64,000 bases of DNA from Latrodectus hesperus (lineage: Eukaryota; Arthropoda; Arachnida; Araneae; Theridiidae), in contig CM075854.1 in NCBI GenBank assembly GCA_037975125.1, positions 64,039,071-64,103,070 of the forward strand, in the 5' to 3' direction. Each line of letters opens with the position of its first letter. The first letter of the stretch is position 1. The notes under the pieces are model-generated. The model made no database searches and was not told where the DNA came from. It saw only the letters and a list, made by a program, of their open reading frames with translations. The position numbers were made by a program, and so were the translations under genes. Positions 63,491 through 64,000 of this stretch are shown one piece after another.

Positions 63491-64000
63491 TCTTTAAAGA
63501 CTAAAATTTGAGTAATCAATTTTTTACTCTCTTTAACAAAATTTGTCATGTTTCACATAGATAAAAGAGTTTAATAAAATAAATCATCAATCATTAAAAT
63601 TTAATGTTCATGAAAGTTTCCTATTTATTTCAAAATAAAGTTACTTTTCTTCGAGCTATGAAGCCAATAAGAACGTTGATGATTACATTAAAATAGAAGA
63701 AGTATGTCAGTTAGTTTAATTAAAAAAAATCAAACTTTTACCAAAAATTTTGAAATTCGTAAATCTTACTTATGCATCTATGGCTTAAAAAAAATATTTT
63801 GGTCTGGAAAATTTCTCAGTTATTAAATAATATAGCCCTTTGAATAATGGATAAAAAATTGTTGAAAATATCATAATACTTTGAAAGTTGATCTGTGAAT
63901 CTTATAATATTATTTATTAATAAAAAGAATTTTGTAGGAAATTATACTAGTAGAGAGAGAGAGAGAACTCGTATAAAAATGTACAATTTAAGAATCGATT
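63491..64000. other. AT-rich non-coding DNA
   Basis: Ends with a short (AG) run at 63953-63966. Nothing else recognised. Confidence 0.5.

Overview
The window is AT-rich, gene-poor animal nuclear DNA. The mobile elements point to an arthropod, most likely an araneomorph (orb-weaver-type) spider: a Tc1-like transposase of a kind I know to be abundant in orb-weaver genomes, a mariner and a second IS630-Tc1-mariner element of types common there, tRNA-headed SINEs with CAA-type tails, and very many long (TA)n tracts. This assignment rests on family resemblance, not on a search. I see no bacterial features (operons, ribosome binding sites, CRISPR) and no complete host protein-coding gene. The only long conventional reading frame is a transposase; the many long Tyr-Ile 'ORFs' are (TA)n tracts read as protein.

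Layout. 1-3600 is plain AT-rich sequence. At 3629-3790 lies an old SINE (family B), followed by a TA-flanked inverted-repeat transposon (3921-4849) with a broken transposase. 4852-11930 is empty apart from one (TA)n and an A/T minisatellite. A CpG-dense island (11940-12550) follows. 13-19 kb holds a SINE of family A, five large (TA)n tracts, and a nearly complete Tc1-like transposon (16101-17504) set inside a (TA)n tract. A second GC-richer island lies at 20680-21330. 23-26.5 kb has two reverse-oriented SINE-A copies, one inside an older repeat. A promoter/first-exon-like block sits at 28960-29201. 29-34 kb has three (TA)n tracts, a perfect hairpin and a Tc1 fossil. 35.5 kb and 62.7 kb carry two copies of one unidentified module of about 780 bp. 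39695-40398 is a rearranged mariner, 43190-44687 a decayed Tc1-like element, and about 47.4-49.1 kb a decayed non-LTR retrotransposon beside a probable LTR fragment. 52-54.6 kb has two more SINE-A copies and a second copy of the 23.4 kb repeat. 60057-60219 is another SINE-B copy. The remainder is AT-rich DNA in which I see nothing.

How the parts relate. The elements look like independent insertions. All the IS630-Tc1-mariner copies inserted at or beside TA. The SINEs have 9-13 bp target duplications and would depend on a LINE partner in trans; the non-LTR remnant here is far too decayed to supply it. The most interesting points are: (1) two different mariner-superfamily elements whose 5' half has been replaced by an inverted copy of their own 3' end; (2) a Tc1 transposase with an intact frame but the third catalytic residue changed from Glu to Ala; (3) the duplicated unidentified module; (4) a few CpG-rich blocks that could be promoters or first exons of genes whose other exons lie outside the window. 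I did not find an undescribed gene system.
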